Source: Planctomycetota bacterium (lineage in GTDB: Bacteria > Planctomycetota > Phycisphaerae > WQYP01). Taken from it: DNA of 5,238 nucleotides. The notes under the pieces were generated by a model. That model had not been told where the DNA came from, searched no databases, and saw only the letters and a program-made list of their open reading frames with translations. The translations under genes and the position numbers were made by a program. The DNA lies in NCBI GenBank assembly GCA_023489375.1, contig JAMDCX010000037.1, positions 1-5,238 on the forward strand, read 5' to 3'. This document shows positions 5,041-5,238 of the stretch, in pieces. Numbering within the stretch: the first letter of the stretch is position 1; each line of letters begins with the position of its first letter.

Positions 5041-5144
5041 GACGCCTTATGGCTTTAATGAGACGTTGCGTTGTGCTACACTTAAAAGCGCCGGAGTCAC
5101 AATGGTTTTCTGGTCATTGCTCTTTGCTCATCATGCGTCACCTC

Positions 5145-5238
5145 TAATCGTGGGCACGACTCACGGTCGCGGCGTAACATCGCTGCGGGTTTAACCCGCC
5201 GGTTAATATATCCGGGGTGATAAACCCGCCGGCTCGCA
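5145..5238 (+). repeat. GC-rich double-hairpin repeat, copy 2 (extended, reaches the edge)
   Basis: Bases 5145-5202 match copy 1 (147-204) at 53 of 58 positions. The second palindrome is kept: GCGGGTT, one base, AACCCGC (5185-5199). The first stem is worn, with one A/C mismatch and one T-G wobble. After the shared GGTTTAACCCGCCGG part, about 20 unrelated bases intervene and the terminal AAACCCGCCGGCTCGCA (5222-5238) then appears, exactly as at the end of copy 1. The orientation is the same as copy 1, and the starts are 4998 bases apart. Confidence 0.75.

Larger units (their letters stand above)
4866..5238. other. upstream spacer of recA with repeats, no gene seen
   Basis: No coding sequence with recognisable content is present between the recA promoter and the right edge. 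The stretch holds one 14-base motif, a heptanucleotide array and the second GC-rich hairpin repeat, which runs to the last base and may continue beyond it. Confidence 0.55.

Noticed and set aside
147..5238. CRISPR array
   Set aside because: The repeats are dispersed, differ in type and lack regular unique spacers. No cas genes are present.

Overview
This window most likely comes from a bacterium of the Planctomycetota-Verrucomicrobiota (PVC) group, possibly a Phycisphaerae-like planctomycete. The assignment is an inference. It rests on the style of the RecA and TlpA-type proteins, an exported MNRREL-type protein of a kind common in that group, long gene-poor spacers, and many GC-rich palindromes between genes. 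No rRNA or other strict taxonomic marker is present.

Three complete genes are visible, all on the minus strand. In transcription order they are recA (3657-4772), a membrane-anchored TlpA/ResA-type thiol-disulfide oxidoreductase (2301-2876), and an exported protein of about 531 residues resembling a DUF4185-like beta-propeller (381-1976). The spacers between them are 780 and 324 bases, so they look like three separate transcription units rather than an operon, and no shared pathway is evident. Bases 1-75 look like the last 24 codons of a plus-strand gene running in from the left.

recA has a good sigma70-type promoter (TTGACG, 16 bases, TATCAT) about 60-90 bases upstream of its start. A GAAC-N5-GTTC dyad overlaps the -35 box and is a candidate SOS operator with unusual spacing. 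The tlpA-like gene has a perfect TATAAT about 60 bases upstream and a good AAGGAA ribosome binding site, which fixes its start. The propeller gene has a GAGG site that fixes its start.

The spacers hold most of what is unusual. A 14-base imperfect palindrome (consensus CGTGAAYGGTTACG or its complement) occurs six times, always outside the coding regions. The copies downstream of genes point one way and those upstream point the other, so recA and the tlpA-like gene are each bracketed by inverted copies. A double-hairpin GC-rich repeat of about 60 bases occurs in the same orientation at both ends of the window (147-210 and 5145-5238). Short heptanucleotide arrays (AATGAGT type) sit near each of those repeats in opposite orientation. 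The 780-base spacer before recA also holds two strong hairpins and a repeated 11-mer, but no convincing gene.

I found no CRISPR array, tRNA, rRNA, transposase or defence system. Apart from the repeat families, the window is ordinary chromosomal sequence.
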